DNA from: Fidelibacterota bacterium
Lineage (GTDB): Bacteria; Fidelibacterota; Marinisomatia; Marinisomatales; UBA1611
DNA: 8,346 nucleotides
Assembly (NCBI GenBank): GCA_012964275.1
Contig: DTUG01000187.1
Coordinates: 1 to 8,346, forward strand
Reading direction: 5' to 3'
Made by a program: the position numbers and the translations under genes. The notes beneath the pieces are model-generated. The model was not told the origin of the DNA, did not search any database, and saw only the letters and a program-made list of their open reading frames with translations. Shown in pieces: positions 7,168-8,346 of this stretch (positions within the stretch are counted from its first letter, which is position 1; each line of letters starts with the position of its first letter).

Positions 7168-8146
7168 TTTAGTTCAATGTTCTGCAATTGGTTTATTGGT
7201 GATAGTTTCGCTGTTGCAGGCACAGACTCCGGAAATATCCTATATAAGATATTTCCCTACTGAGAAGGATTTTATTGCAAATGTTCCAATGCAAGCTACC
7301 CAACGAAGAGGCTATGACCATCTAGCTGTTTATTATGATGAAAGAAACCTGCCAGTCAAGGCTGAACACTATACGGCCAACGGAGTTCTGTCTAAAAAGG
7401 AGGCTATGGAATATGATGATGAAAATAAACTAATCCGCAAAGGAGATGTGAATGAAAAAGGCGACTATATAGAATTGATCGTGTTTGGGGAGCAGGAACC
7501 CTGGAGCCAGGAGTACCAAAAATGGCGCTTCCCGGAGAACCAGCCCATGACCTTCACTGATCAGCGGTCTACCTTCACAATCCCCCGGGGAGAACTGGTA
7601 ACCAAGATCGTTTTTGAGACTGTGGATGGGGTCAAATACGGCCAGATCGAACTGGACTATGATTATCTAAATTACCTGGCTGAAGAACGCTGGCGGGACC
7701 TGCCGTCCGGTCGTGTTATCCGCCGTTTTAAGTACAAAGTGGATATTATGGCTGATATGACTCAGATCTGGGAGTTTGGGATGCAAGGCGAACTGATCTC
7801 CAACGTGGCTATTAATAAGGCGCCAGCGGATGAGTTGTATAAAACGCCGCCGCCCCGTACCGGAAATGTTTTGGATGAGGCCGAGATTCTGGAACGGGAG
7901 ATAAGGGAGAAACGGGTCCTGATTCCCCATGATGGTATGATTCCCCGAACTGTTCTGGATGAAATGATTCTGGTTTCCGGAGAAAGGCTCTTGGTGGATT
8001 ATATTGCCATGAACATAAATGGAATACAGTTTCGGCTGGAAGGTGAAAAAGAATTGCTAACTATCCCGAACAAAAGGGTCCGGTCTTTGACCTCCCGAAT
8101 GGGTGATGTAATTTATCCTAAGGCGATAGGCACTCAGATACCTTAA
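7160..8146 (+). CDS. Uncharacterised exported protein with a YwqK/MORN-like N-terminal part
   Basis: I do not recognise a named family. From ATG 7160 the product is 328 residues with signal peptide MINLVQCSAIGLLVIVSLLQA, cleaved probably before Gln22. The frame is open to GTG 7061, and ATGs at 7142 and 7145 are alternatives. ATG 7160 is preferred because it gives a compact signal peptide and an 8-nt overlap like the other tight junctions; no clear SD helps decide. Residues ~53-107 hold two or three short units of the type 'YYDERNLPVKAEHY..NGVLSKKEAMEYDDENKLIRK', reminiscent of MORN/YwqK or YD-type repeats. A charged linker follows at about 240-260. The last ~50 residues (ILVSGERLLVDYI from 270, then LLTIPNKRVRSL) resemble small beta-barrel modules of the 'dG..v.G.....f.i....L.IP...V..i' kind. 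It is probably periplasmic, serving the same envelope complex. Its stop overlaps the next start as TAATG. Confidence 0.72.
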   Translation: MINLVQCSAIGLLVIVSLLQAQTPEISYIRYFPTEKDFIANVPMQATQRRGYDHLAVYYDERNLPVKAEHYTANGVLSKKEAMEYDDENKLIRKGDVNEKGDYIELIVFGEQEPWSQEYQKWRFPENQPMTFTDQRSTFTIPRGELVTKIVFETVDGVKYGQIELDYDYLNYLAEERWRDLPSGRVIRRFKYKVDIMADMTQIWEFGMQGELISNVAINKAPADELYKTPPPRTGNVLDEAEILEREIREKRVLIPHDGMIPRTVLDEMILVSGERLLVDYIAMNINGIQFRLEGEKELLTIPNKRVRSLTSRMGDVIYPKAIGTQIP

Positions 8147-8346
8147 TGAAATTCAGATACTGGATTTTCTTTTTTTTAATCAACTTGGCAGCAGGGCAAA
8201 CCTATCCGCCGCCCACTGATCTTATTTCCATTCCTACAGCGGGTACACTGATGCGCGGCAGTTTTGCACTGGGTATGCGTATCCAGGATGGTGGAGGCAT
8301 GATATTGGGACTCCGGGTTGGAATTACAGATCGGTTTCAATTTGGG
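8146..8346 (+). CDS. Predicted outer membrane beta-barrel protein (5' part only)
   Basis: Sixty-seven residues are visible from ATG 8146 to the window edge. The signal peptide MKFRYWIFFFLINLAAG is cleaved probably before Gln18. The mature start YPPPTDLISIPTAGTLMRGSF is followed by the alternating strand segments ALGMRIQDGG and GMILGLRVGITDRFQFG. The 'LI.iPTAGTL.RGsF......G....g...GiTdRf.fG' pattern is familiar from hypothetical barrel proteins of FCB-group genomes and loosely from YjbH-like outer membrane proteins. The barrel strands that would settle the class lie outside the window. The start shares one base with the previous stop (TAATG), so the gene belongs to the same operon. Confidence 0.75.
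   Translation, partial: MKFRYWIFFFLINLAAGQTYPPPTDLISIPTAGTLMRGSFALGMRIQDGGGMILGLRVGITDRFQFG

Noticed and set aside
7667..7930. Minus-strand open frame within the unknown exported gene
   Set aside because: It lies wholly within the plus-strand gene, has no recognisable motif, and its proteins would be antisense to a continuous coding frame in an operon.
1..8346. CRISPR arrays, tRNA/rRNA genes, insertion sequences, long direct repeats
   Set aside because: No regularly spaced repeats, cloverleaf-type sequences, transposase motifs or terminal inverted repeats were seen; nearly all of the window is occupied by coherent plus-strand coding sequence.

Overview
The window shows an envelope-protein operon from a Gram-negative bacterium of the Fibrobacteres-Chlorobi-Bacteroidetes (FCB) side of the tree. 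A marine or environmental lineage such as Marinimicrobia, Calditrichaeota, KSB1 or Ignavibacteria fits best. The reasons are the FPNPFNP-type C-terminal sorting domain in the first gene, a PorV/PorQ-family protein, a TonB-dependent receptor with an N-terminal carboxypeptidase-regulatory-like domain, two predicted lipoproteins, and moderate to low GC. The exact phylum is inference; no rRNA, tRNA or other marker gene is present.

Layout. Positions 1-365 carry the 3' end of a secreted protein with a type IX secretion (T9SS) type A / FlgD-like sorting domain. A perfect 12-bp inverted repeat (379-406) follows and looks like an intrinsic terminator, possibly working in both directions. From about 415 to the window end, six genes lie on the + strand with no intergenic space. 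They are: a lipoprotein with two Ig/FN3-like domains and a glutamine-amidotransferase-like domain (415-1947), a TonB-dependent outer membrane receptor (1944-4703), a PorV/PorQ-family outer membrane protein (4703-5713), a beta-propeller lipoprotein (5713-7167), an uncharacterised exported protein (7160-8146) and the start of a second probable outer membrane beta-barrel protein (8146 to beyond the edge). The five junctions are overlaps of ATGA (4 nt), TAATG (1 nt), TAATG (1 nt), 8 nt and TAATG (1 nt). This is strong evidence for one transcript with translational coupling.

How the genes may work together. Every product carries a signal peptide or lipobox, and three are predicted beta-barrels, so the operon encodes only cell-envelope components. 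A reasonable inference is an outer membrane uptake or surface-assembly complex: the TonB-dependent receptor as gated channel, the two lipoproteins as surface or periplasmic partners (in place of a SusD-type partner, which is absent here), and the PorV-like protein as a barrel partner or a T9SS-linked shuttle. The substrate cannot be read from the sequence. No regulator, enzyme, mobile element, CRISPR array or RNA gene was seen. The whole window is coding apart from the short gap at 366-414.
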